Shown one piece after another: positions 16,653 through 24,439 of a stretch of DNA of 64,000 bases. The notes below the pieces were generated by a model that did not search any database, was not told the origin of the DNA, and was given only the letters and a program-made list of their open reading frames with translations. This stretch comes from Roseicella sp. DB1501 (lineage in GTDB: Bacteria > Pseudomonadota > Alphaproteobacteria > Acetobacterales > Acetobacteraceae): contig NZ_JABFHG010000002.1 of NCBI RefSeq assembly GCF_013112485.1, positions 62,001 through 126,000 of the forward strand, written 5' to 3'. Position numbers and translations under genes: made by a program. Within the stretch, counting starts at the first letter, position 1; each line of letters starts with the position of its first letter.

Positions 16653-17702
16653 TCACATCAGGAACACGCCCTTGCCGCTCGTCTGGGTGTCGAACAGCTT
16701 GTAGGCCTCCTCGGCTTGGTCGAGCGTCCAGGTCTCGGTGAAGAGGTCGTCCACCTTGATGCCGCGGTCGACGATGAACTGCGCGCATTCCTCCTGGCCG
16801 ACCGTCGAGAAGGTCCAGGAGGCGACGACGCTCGCCTGCCGGCGCAGCATGTCGGGCGAGACGTCGATCGTCACCTCGCCGCCCTCGCCGACGAAGCAGC
16901 AGGTGCCCCAGACCTTCAGCGCGCGGATCGCCTGCACGCGCGCCTGCGGCGAGGAGGAGGTGTCGAGGCTCAGCTCGGCGCCGAGCCCGTGCGTCAGCTC
17001 GCGGATCGCCATCACCGGATCGACGTTCGAGGGGTTGATCGTCTCCGCCGCGCCGAAGGCCCGCGCCCGCTCCAGCCGCTGCGGCGAGATGTCGAGGGCG
17101 ATGACCCGCGCGCCCATGGCGGCCGCGAGCTGCGTCGCCGAGAGGCCGACTGGCCCCTGGCCGAAGATGGCGATGGTGTCGTTGCCCGAGACGTTCAGCC
17201 GCCGCAGCGCGCCCCAGGCGGTGCCGGTGCCGCAGGAAATGGCCGCGCCGGCCTTGAAGCTCAGCGCCTCGTGCAGCGGCACCAGCGTGTTCGCCGGCAC
17301 GCAGAGATAGGGCGCGTGGCCGCCATGGGCGTTGTTGCCGTAGACCTTCACCGCCGTCTTCTGGCAGAGCTGCTGCCAGCCGGTGCGGCAATGGCCGCAG
17401 GTGGTGCAGCCCTGGTAGTGGTGCACCATCACCCGCTGCCCGACCTGCGCCTGGCGCGGATCGACGCCGGGGCCGATGGCGGCGACGACGCCGCAGGGCT
17501 CGTGCCCAACGATCACCGGCCCCTCGGCGGCGGCGAGGCCCATGCCCTGCCGCACGCCTTTCGGCCGACGATACTGCTTCAGGTCGCTGCCGCACATGCC
17601 GGAGGCCTTCATCTCCAGCACCACCTCGCCCGGGCCGGGCGTCGGGTCCGGGAAGGTCATGATCTCCAGCTCCCGGTCCCCCGGGAACACAACGCCGCGC
17701 AT
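16653..17702 (-). CDS. Zinc-dependent alcohol dehydrogenase family protein
   Basis: A 349-residue medium-chain dehydrogenase. The catalytic zinc ligands are C37 (GMCGSD) and H67-E68 (GHEPCG). The structural zinc is held by C99, C102, C105 and C113 (CTTCGHCRTGWQQLC). The Rossmann part has IFGQGPVGLSATQLA followed by an Asp after the second strand (VIALDIS), which favours NAD. GGAGGAAG precedes the ATG at 17702. It is followed on the opposite strand by nothing convergent closer than the small ORF at 16457. The DapA-like gene upstream is on the same strand, 82 bp away, so an operon is possible. The substrate could be a sugar alcohol or threonine-like compound; not resolved. Confidence 0.92.
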   Translation of the reverse strand: MRGVVFPGDRELEIMTFPDPTPGPGEVVLEMKASGMCGSDLKQYRRPKGVRQGMGLAAAEGPVIVGHEPCGVVAAIGPGVDPRQAQVGQRVMVHHYQGCTTCGHCRTGWQQLCQKTAVKVYGNNAHGGHAPYLCVPANTLVPLHEALSFKAGAAISCGTGTAWGALRRLNVSGNDTIAIFGQGPVGLSATQLAAAMGARVIALDISPQRLERARAFGAAETINPSNVDPVMAIRELTHGLGAELSLDTSSSPQARVQAIRALKVWGTCCFVGEGGEVTIDVSPDMLRRQASVVASWTFSTVGQEECAQFIVDRGIKVDDLFTETWTLDQAEEAYKLFDTQTSGKGVFLM

Positions 17703-17784
17703 GCGCTTCCTCCGTCTTCCTGCGTTGCGGCGAAGGCTAGAGCAGAACCTGGCCGGGGGAAATCGCTTGGCGAAGCGGAGACAT

Positions 17785-18708
17785 CTACCGCCCCCAGCGC
17801 AGCACCAGCGGGTCGAGCCGCTGCGCCGCATCCAGCAGCCTCTCCCGCGCCGCCGGATGCAGCGGCGGCAGCGGGTGCCGCGGCAGGCCGCAGCGGATGA
17901 CGCCGCCCGCCTGCATCAGCGCCTTCGCCGCCAGCAGCCCGCATTGCCGGTTCTCGTAATTGATCAGCGGCAGCCAGCGGCCATAGGCGGCGACCGCCGC
18001 CTCGCGGTCGCCGGCGAGATAGGGATCGGTGATCTGCCGGATGCCGCCCGGGAAGCCGCCGCCGGTCATCGAGCCGGTGGCGCCGGCATCGAGATCGGCG
18101 AGCAGGGTGATGGCCTCCTCGCCATCCCAGGGCCCGACCACCGCCTCGCCGCCGAGGGCGATCAGCTCGCGCAGCTTCGCGGCCGCCTGCGGCACCTCGA
18201 TCTTGAAATAGGCGACCTGCGGGATCTCGCGCGCCATGCGGGCGAGGAAGGGCGCCGAGAGGGTGGTGCCGCTGACCGGCGCGTCCTGGATCATGATCGG
18301 GATGTCGATCGCATCCGAGACGCGGCGGAAGAACTCGAAGATCGCCGCCTCGCCGAGGCGGATGGTGGCGCCGTGATAGGGCGGCATCACCATGACCATG
18401 GCGGCGCCCGCCTCCTGCGCCTGCCGGCTGCGGCTGGCGCAGGCCTCGCTGCCGAAATGCGTGGTGGTGACGATCACCGGCACGCGGCCGGCGACATGCG
18501 CCAGCACGGCCTGCATCACCTGCTCCCGCTCGGCATCGGTGAGCACGAATTGCTCGGAGAAATTGGCCAGAATGCAGAGCCCCTGCGAGCCGGCATCGAT
18601 CATGAAGTCGACGCAGCGGCGCTGGCCGTCGAGGTCAAGCGCGCCGCGCTCGTCGAAGATGGTAGGCACCACCGGGAAGACGCCCCGGTAGACGGCGGGC
18701 CTCGACAT
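17785..18708 (-). CDS. DapA/NanA-superfamily lyase or synthase
   Basis: A 307-residue class I aldolase-type protein that would form a Schiff base through Lys169 (VAYFKIE). The barrel starts PVVPTIFDERGALDLDG. The Y-N-x-P motif that supplies the catalytic Tyr in true dihydrodipicolinate synthase is replaced here by I-Q-D-A-P, so lysine biosynthesis is unlikely. A catabolic sugar-acid or keto-acid lyase or dehydratase is more probable. GGAGGAAG lies just before the ATG at 18708. The zinc alcohol dehydrogenase gene is directly downstream on the same strand, which fits a short catabolic operon. Confidence 0.9.
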   Translation of the reverse strand: MSRPAVYRGVFPVVPTIFDERGALDLDGQRRCVDFMIDAGSQGLCILANFSEQFVLTDAEREQVMQAVLAHVAGRVPVIVTTTHFGSEACASRSRQAQEAGAAMVMVMPPYHGATIRLGEAAIFEFFRRVSDAIDIPIMIQDAPVSGTTLSAPFLARMAREIPQVAYFKIEVPQAAAKLRELIALGGEAVVGPWDGEEAITLLADLDAGATGSMTGGGFPGGIRQITDPYLAGDREAAVAAYGRWLPLINYENRQCGLLAAKALMQAGGVIRCGLPRHPLPPLHPAARERLLDAAQRLDPLVLRWGR

Positions 18709-18890
18709 GCTGCTTCCTCCGACGCACGGCCCCGGCGTCGCAGGCCGCGACGGGACCTCCTGGCCAGGGCATGGCTTCCGCATGGCCGCGCGCCCGTCAA
18801 GTCTCCCGTCAACTTGCCGGGCGGTGGCGCCAGCGTGACCCGCAGCGCAGGTGGACGCCGGCCGCGGGCCGGGGCATGGTCCTCTCAATG

Positions 18891-21287
18891 ATGCCGGACA
18901 CCTTGTCGGGCGGTGCCGGGACGGCCGGCGACCGGCGCCACCCGCCTGGGAGGCCGCCGCGCCGCCGGATCGCGCGCCTGCTGCGCGGCCTTCTTCTGCT
19001 TCTCGTCCTGCTCGCCGCCGGGGTCGGCGGGCTGCTCTGGGCGACGCTGCCGGCGAGCGACGCGACGCTGCGTCTCGACGGCCTCTCCGCCCCCGTCACC
19101 GTCACCCTCGACGAGCACGGCATCCCCCGCATCGCCGCGCTGACCGAGGCCGATGCCGCCATGGCGCTCGGCTGGCTGCATGCCCGCGACCGGCTCTTCG
19201 CCATGGAGCTGATGCGTCGCGGCGCGGCGGGCCGCCTTTCCGAGATCGCCGGGCCGGCGACGCTTCGCTCGGACCGCTTCACGCGCACCCTCGGCCTGGC
19301 GCATCGGGCCGAGGCGGATTTCGCCGCCCTGCCCCCGGAGACTCGCGGATTGCTCACGGCCTATGCGGCCGGGGTGAATGCCTGGATCGCCGCGAAGGGT
19401 CGCTTCGCCGCGCCGGAATTCCTCGCCCTCGGCGCGCCCGAGCCCTGGCGCCCGGCGGACAGCCTGCTCTGGGCCAAGGTCATGGGCCTCTGGCTCTCCG
19501 GCAATTGGCGCGGCGAGATCGAGCGCGCCCGGCTGGCCGCGATCCTGCCCGAGGCCCGGCTGCGCGAGCTCTGGCCGGAGGATGCCAGCGCCGGCCGGCT
19601 CGACCTCGCGGGCCTCGACCCTGGCCATCTGGCGCGGCTCGCCGCCGCCCTGCCGCGCTTCCCCGGCCCGGGCACCCTGCCCGCCTCGGCAAGCAATGCC
19701 TGGACGGTGGGGCCGGCCCGCTCCGCCTCCGGCGCGCCGCTCCTCGCCTCCGACCCGCATCTCGGCTTCCAGGCGCCGATCCTCTGGTACCTGGTTCGCA
19801 TCGACATGCCGGGCGGGCGGATGCTGGCCGGCGCCACCAGCCCCGGCGTGCCGCTGCTGGTGATCGGCCGCAACGCCGATCTCGCCTGGGGCTTCACCAC
19901 CACCGGCTCCGACACCCAGGACGTCTTCATCGAGCGCCCGGCCGGCCCGGACGCCTATGAGACGCCGGAAGGGCCGCGGCCCTTCCTCACGCGCGAGGAG
20001 GTGATCCGGGTGCGCGGGGCGGCGCCGGTGACGCTGCGGGTGCGCGAGACCCGGCACGGGCCGGTGATCTCCGACCTCGACGAGACGCCGCCGCCGGACC
20101 GCCTCCTCGCCGTCGCCATGGCCAATCTGGCGCCGGGGGACAGCGCCGCGGCCGGGCTGCTGGCGCTCAACCGCGCCCATTCGGTGGCCGAGGCCCGCAG
20201 CGCCGCCGCCCTCATCACCAGCCCGCCGCAGAACCTGATGCTCGCCGACCGCGCCGGGCATATCGGCATGGTGCTGACCGGCCGCGTGCCGCTGCGCCGC
20301 GCCGGCGACGGCACGCTGCCGGTGCCGGGCTGGGACGGCAGCCATGACTGGACCGGCTGGGTGCCCTTCGACGCCCTGCCGCATCTGCAGGACCCGGCGA
20401 GCGGCCTCATCGCCAATGCCAACAACCGGCCGGCGCCGCCCGACGGCCCGGTCTTCCTCGGCCGCGACTGGCCGGAGGACTGGCGCCTCCGCCGCATCGG
20501 CGAGCGGCTGCGGGCGGTGCCGCGGCACGATGCCGAGGGCTTCGCTGCGATCCAGCGTGACACCGTCTCGACCTTCGCCCGCAGCCTGCTCGGCCCGGAC
20601 TCGCTGCTCCGCCACCTGCCGCGCCCGGCCGGGGCGGTGGGCAGCGCGCTCGACCTGCTGCGCGCCTGGGACGGCGATGTCCGTGCCGACCGGCCGGAGG
20701 GGCTGATCCTCAATGCCTGGCTGCTCCGCCTGGGCGAGCTGGCGCTCGCCGCGGGCGGCGTGCCGGCCGACAGCGTGACGCCGCGCGCCGGCTTCCTCGC
20801 CCTGGTGCTGGCCGCCGACAATCGCGGCGCGGCCTGGTGCGGGGGCGACTGCGCGGGCCTCGCGGCGCGGGCGCTGGAGGCGGCCGTGACCGGGCTGGCG
20901 GCAGCCTTCGGCCCGGATCCCGCCGCTTGGCGCTGGGGGTCCGTGCATGTGGCGCGCTTCGAGCATCCGGTGCTGCGCAGCCTGCCGCTGCTCGGGCGAT
21001 GGACGACGCTCTCGGCCCCGGTGGGCGGCGACGAATGGACCGTGGCGCGCGCCGGCATCCGCGGTGCCGGGCCGGCGCCCTTCACCGACATCCACGGCCC
21101 CGGGCTGCGCCTGGTCGCCGACCTCGCCGAGCCGGACCGGACGCTGGCGGTCATCGCCACCGGCCAGTCCGGGCACCCGCTCGCGGCCCATTGGGGGGAC
21201 CTGCTGCCGCTCTGGCGCGATGGCGGGATGGTCACCCTGGGCCGGCTGCCGGGACGGCCGCGCGGCCGGATCACCCTGAACCCCTGA
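18891..21287 (+). CDS. Penicillin acylase family protein (Ntn hydrolase)
   Basis: A 798-residue precursor. One hydrophobic segment (about 28-47) follows a basic, Pro/Arg-rich N-terminus and gives export or membrane anchoring. The alpha-chain part follows, then the autocatalytic cleavage site: Ala267|Ser268 in ASNAWTVGP. Ser268 is the N-terminal nucleophile of the beta chain. Downstream LLASDPHLGFQAPILWYL and NANNRP are typical of the family, which hydrolyses amide bonds such as those of beta-lactams or acyl-homoserine lactones. The start is uncertain (ATG 18876, 18888 or 18891, none with a strong Shine-Dalgarno). It is divergent from the DapA-like gene. Confidence 0.92.
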   Translation: MPDTLSGGAGTAGDRRHPPGRPPRRRIARLLRGLLLLLVLLAAGVGGLLWATLPASDATLRLDGLSAPVTVTLDEHGIPRIAALTEADAAMALGWLHARDRLFAMELMRRGAAGRLSEIAGPATLRSDRFTRTLGLAHRAEADFAALPPETRGLLTAYAAGVNAWIAAKGRFAAPEFLALGAPEPWRPADSLLWAKVMGLWLSGNWRGEIERARLAAILPEARLRELWPEDASAGRLDLAGLDPGHLARLAAALPRFPGPGTLPASASNAWTVGPARSASGAPLLASDPHLGFQAPILWYLVRIDMPGGRMLAGATSPGVPLLVIGRNADLAWGFTTTGSDTQDVFIERPAGPDAYETPEGPRPFLTREEVIRVRGAAPVTLRVRETRHGPVISDLDETPPPDRLLAVAMANLAPGDSAAAGLLALNRAHSVAEARSAAALITSPPQNLMLADRAGHIGMVLTGRVPLRRAGDGTLPVPGWDGSHDWTGWVPFDALPHLQDPASGLIANANNRPAPPDGPVFLGRDWPEDWRLRRIGERLRAVPRHDAEGFAAIQRDTVSTFARSLLGPDSLLRHLPRPAGAVGSALDLLRAWDGDVRADRPEGLILNAWLLRLGELALAAGGVPADSVTPRAGFLALVLAADNRGAAWCGGDCAGLAARALEAAVTGLAAAFGPDPAAWRWGSVHVARFEHPVLRSLPLLGRWTTLSAPVGGDEWTVARAGIRGAGPAPFTDIHGPGLRLVADLAEPDRTLAVIATGQSGHPLAAHWGDLLPLWRDGGMVTLGRLPGRPRGRITLNP

Positions 21288-21382
21288 GGCCCATGGTTGC
21301 GGGCAATCCCTGCAGGCAATGCCGCCCGTTGCAGGGAAGTGGTTGATTCCGCGGCCCGTCGCGCCGAAACTAGCAGCTGCCG

Positions 21383-22150
21383 ATGCTGCACCGCCCCACC
21401 CGCCGACCGCAGTTCTTCTATACCACCGCCCCCCTGCCCTGCCCCTATCTGGCGGGCAGGACGGAGCGCAAGATCGTGACCGAGCTGACCGGCCCGGATG
21501 CGGAGGCGCTGCACGACCGGCTCTCCCGCGCCGGCTTCCGCCGCAGCCACAACATCGCCTATTCGCCGGTCTGCCCGGGCTGCACCGCCTGCATCCCCAT
21601 CCGCATCCTCGCCCCGCAATTCGAGCCCAACCGGGCGCAGCGCAAGCTGCAGCGGATCAATGCCGGGGTCGCCGGCTTCGAGATGCCGGCCCGGGCGACG
21701 GCCGAGCAGTTCCAGCTCTTCCAGCGCTACCAGCAGGCCCGGCATGGCGAGGGCGACATGGCGGCGATGGGCTTCTACGACTACCGCGCCATGGTCGAGG
21801 ACACGCCGATCACCACCGGCATGGTGGAGTTCCGCGACGGCCAGGACCGGCTGCTCGGCGCCTGCCTGACCGACTGGCTCTCGGACGGGCTCTCGGCGGT
21901 CTATTCCTTCTTCGATCCGGCCGAGGCGCGGCGCAGCCTCGGCAGTTGGGCCATCCTCTGGCTGGTGCAGCGGGCGGTGGCGCTCGGCCTGCCCTATGTC
22001 TATCTCGGCTACTGGGTGCCTGAGAGCCGGAAGATGTCCTACAAGAGCCGCTTCCGCCCGAGCGAGGTGCTGATGGGCGGCGTCTGGCGGGTGCTGGAGG
22101 AGAGCGCCGCGGCGCCCGAGCCGGCGGTGGTGCCGGAGACGGCGGGGTAA
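21383..22150 (+). CDS. bpt: Aspartate/glutamate leucyltransferase (Bpt)
   Basis: A 255-residue aminoacyl-tRNA-protein transferase that adds Leu to proteins starting with Asp or Glu, marking them for ClpAP. The N-terminal domain has the conserved Cys residues PCPYL and SPVCPGCTACIPIRI. The C-terminal GNAT-like domain has YDYRAMVEDTP, the SFFDP segment and the end GYWVPESRKMSYKSRFRP, which closely follow the family. The ATG at 21383 is chosen from family length; there is no clear Shine-Dalgarno. It follows the penicillin acylase gene by 95 bp. Confidence 0.94.
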   Translation: MLHRPTRRPQFFYTTAPLPCPYLAGRTERKIVTELTGPDAEALHDRLSRAGFRRSHNIAYSPVCPGCTACIPIRILAPQFEPNRAQRKLQRINAGVAGFEMPARATAEQFQLFQRYQQARHGEGDMAAMGFYDYRAMVEDTPITTGMVEFRDGQDRLLGACLTDWLSDGLSAVYSFFDPAEARRSLGSWAILWLVQRAVALGLPYVYLGYWVPESRKMSYKSRFRPSEVLMGGVWRVLEESAAAPEPAVVPETAG

Positions 22151-22198
22151 GTCCCCACAAAACCGCTGCGCGGCTTTGCGGCGGCTCCGATGCTGTCC

Positions 22199-22306
22199 TC
22201 GGTGAATCACCGAAAAGCGTGGATCACGCGATCAAACAATGGCCTGGACCATGATCCGCGCATCTTCACCCGCTCGAGTGTTTCCACTCGAACGGGATCT
22301 GCTCTA
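22199..22306. repeat. Dispersed repeat family B, copy 2, with strong hairpin
   Basis: On the minus strand this matches the 16266-16312 sequence (ATTGTTTGATCGCGTGATCC then ACGCTTTTCGGT). Next to it the arms CCCGCTCGAGTG (22269-22280) and CACTCGAACGGG (22285-22296) form a 12-bp hairpin with one mismatch and loop TTTC. It may terminate bpt transcripts. Function is otherwise unknown. Confidence 0.75.
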
Positions 22307-22419
22307 AGCCCCCGAAGGGCACCGGGCGGCGATAGGGTGCAGCGCACGACATTCGGCTTGGCGCCGTGACGATGGGCCAGGGCTGGTGCACCGGGCCAGC
22401 CTTCCCATCTCTTCCCCGC

Positions 22420-23484
22420 ATGACCGGCGTCGCCACCCCGCTCCTCGACATCCGCCGGATCTATTGCGAGCCCGCGGCCGCCGCCCTGCCGCGCGGCGCC
22501 GCCGTCCTGGCGCGCTTCCCGGATGCCGAGCGCATCCCGGTCCAATCGCACTGGCGCATCCCGGCCCTGCGAGAGGGCGATCCGGGCGATTTCCTGCGGC
22601 CGAAGCGGGAGACGCTGGTGCTCGGCGTGAAGCAGGGCCTCGCCTTCCGACCCAATGGGCGCAGCGCCGACTTCATCGCGCCCTCGAGCTCGAATGGCTG
22701 CGCCATGGCCTGCGCCTATTGCTACGTCGCGCGCCGGAAGGGCCATGCCAACCCGATCACCGTCTTCGCCAATATCGAGGCGATCCTGGCGGCGACGGCG
22801 CGGCATGCGGCGAAGCTCGGCCCGAAGCCGGCGCCGAACCAGGTCGACCCGGCGGCCTGGGTCTACGATCTCGGCGAGAATGGCGACCTCTCGGTCGATG
22901 CGCTGATCTCCGACAATGTCCGCGACCTCGTCGCCCTGTTCCGCACCCTGCCCCATGCCAAGGGCAGCTTCGCCACCAAATGGGTGAACCCGGCGCTGCT
23001 CGGCTACGACCCGCAAGGCCATACCCGCATCCGCATGTCGCTGATGCCGCCGGGGCTGGCGCGGCTGCTCGATATCCGCGCTGCGCCGGTGGAGGCGCGG
23101 ATCGCCGCCATCCCCGAGCTGCACCGCGCCGGCTACGAGGTGCAGGTGAACTTCTCCCCCGTCGTGCTGCGCGAGGGCTGGGAGGCGGAATGGGACGCGC
23201 TGTTCCGCATGCTCGACGACGCACTGCCCGATGCGGTGAAGACGGGGCTGGCGGCGGAGGTGATCATGCTCACCCACAATGCCGCGTTGCACGAGGTGAA
23301 CCTCGCCTGGCATCCGAAGGCCGAGGAAGTGCTCTGGCGCCCCGACATCCAGGAGGAGAAGCGGAGCGAGAGCGGCGCGGCGAATCTCCGCTACCGCACC
23401 AGCTGGAAGGGCCGCTGGCTGCAGCGCTTCCGGGACCTGCTGGCAGCGCGCATGCCCTACTGCCAGGTGCGCTACGCATTTTAG
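22420..23484 (+). CDS. Spore photoproduct lyase-family radical SAM protein
   Basis: A 354-residue radical SAM enzyme. The 4Fe-4S ligands are Cys94, Cys98 and Cys101 (NGCAMACAYCYV), the C-x3-C-x2-C motif. The overall pattern (GLAFRPNGRSADFIAPSSSNGC ... VYDLGENGDLSVDA ... EVQVNFSPVVL ... LTHNAALHEVN) is that of the SPL-like family found in non-sporulating bacteria. In Bacillus, SPL repairs the UV spore photoproduct; these relatives may repair DNA or modify something else. The ATG at 22420 gives the compact family start. A 10-bp hairpin follows the stop. Confidence 0.9.
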   Translation: MTGVATPLLDIRRIYCEPAAAALPRGAAVLARFPDAERIPVQSHWRIPALREGDPGDFLRPKRETLVLGVKQGLAFRPNGRSADFIAPSSSNGCAMACAYCYVARRKGHANPITVFANIEAILAATARHAAKLGPKPAPNQVDPAAWVYDLGENGDLSVDALISDNVRDLVALFRTLPHAKGSFATKWVNPALLGYDPQGHTRIRMSLMPPGLARLLDIRAAPVEARIAAIPELHRAGYEVQVNFSPVVLREGWEAEWDALFRMLDDALPDAVKTGLAAEVIMLTHNAALHEVNLAWHPKAEEVLWRPDIQEEKRSESGAANLRYRTSWKGRWLQRFRDLLAARMPYCQVRYAF

Positions 23485-23489
23485 TTACT

Positions 23490-23520
23490 CCCCGCGACGT
23501 CGCTGCGCGCCGTCGCGGGG
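23490..23520. terminator. Hairpin between convergent genes
   Basis: Perfect arms CCCCGCGACG (23490-23499) and CGTCGCGGGG (23511-23520) lie 6 bp after the radical SAM stop. A second small hairpin (CCGCGGC/GCCGCGG, 23560-23576) lies near the end of the opposite gene. There is no T run, so termination is probable rather than certain. Confidence 0.6.
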
Positions 23521-23594
23521 GTCCCGGAGCCCGTCTGGTCCAAGAGTCGTCACAGCCAGCCGCGGCGAAGCCGCGGCAGGGCGACGGGTAGCGA

Positions 23595-24323
23595 TCAGCT
23601 CTTCGGCTTGGCCGAATAGGCGCCGCCAGCCGCCCGCACCTCGGCGGCGGTCTTCGCGGCGCGCAGCCGCGCCAGGTGCTCGGCCTCGCCGGCCAGCATC
23701 TTCTCGGCATTCTCCAGCACCTGGGCGGCGCGGTCGGCGGGGAACTTCACCGCGCCATTCTCGTCCATGTGGACCAGCTCGCCCGGCGCCACATCCATGC
23801 CGCCGACCGAGACGGGCACGTTCACCGCCTGCACCGCCATCTCGCCATGCCCGGCCGTGACGCCGCCGAGCAGCATCTGGAAGCCGAGCTTGCGGATCGC
23901 GTCGACGTCGCGCGAGGGGCCGTTCGACAGCATGCCGACGCAGCCGACCGAGAGCATGGAGGTGACCATGATCTCGCCGGCCAGCCCGGCCTTCGCCATC
24001 AGCCCGTCCGGCCATTTCTGCTGGATGATCAGGACCGTCGGCTTCGGCATGGCATCGAGCGCGTCGATCACGTCCATGAAGCTGAGCCGGCCGCTGTAGT
24101 TCGGATCGGGCAGGCCATAGACGCAGGTGACGGCATGGCCGACGATCGGCCCCATCTCCGGATAGATGCAGCGGATCGAGGTGTCGGTGTACCAGTTCTC
24201 GGTCCACGGGTTGTACAGCCCGAGGCAGAGCGGGTTCTTCGGATAGGTCGCGACGACATTGGTGATGGTCGGCGTGTCGATCTTGCGCAGTCCGGCGAAG
24301 ATCTCGTCCTTGCTGGCCGCCAT
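23595..24323 (-). CDS. RraA/HMG-aldolase family protein
   Basis: A 242-residue protein of the RraA-like fold. The G-x-x-R-D type signature is seen in LSNGPSRDVDAIRKLGF, the Arg/Asp pair that binds pyruvate and metal in 4-hydroxy-4-methyl-2-oxoglutarate aldolases. An inhibitor of RNase E (true RraA) is less likely, as those proteins are about 160 residues. The start at 24323 has GGGGAGAGGG upstream. It is 116 bp downstream of parC on the same strand but probably a separate unit. The metabolic substrate is not known. Confidence 0.87.
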   Translation of the reverse strand: MAASKDEIFAGLRKIDTPTITNVVATYPKNPLCLGLYNPWTENWYTDTSIRCIYPEMGPIVGHAVTCVYGLPDPNYSGRLSFMDVIDALDAMPKPTVLIIQQKWPDGLMAKAGLAGEIMVTSMLSVGCVGMLSNGPSRDVDAIRKLGFQMLLGGVTAGHGEMAVQAVNVPVSVGGMDVAPGELVHMDENGAVKFPADRAAQVLENAEKMLAGEAEHLARLRAAKTAAEVRAAGGAYSAKPKS

Positions 24324-24439
24324 GGTGGCCCTCTCCCCTGGTTGGCCGCCGCATGGTCGCGGGCCGGGGGCCCTCCGTCCAGGCCCCCCGGCGCGGTCCA
24401 TCCATCCCGCGCCTCCCGGCGCGGGACAGTCGGGGCGGC

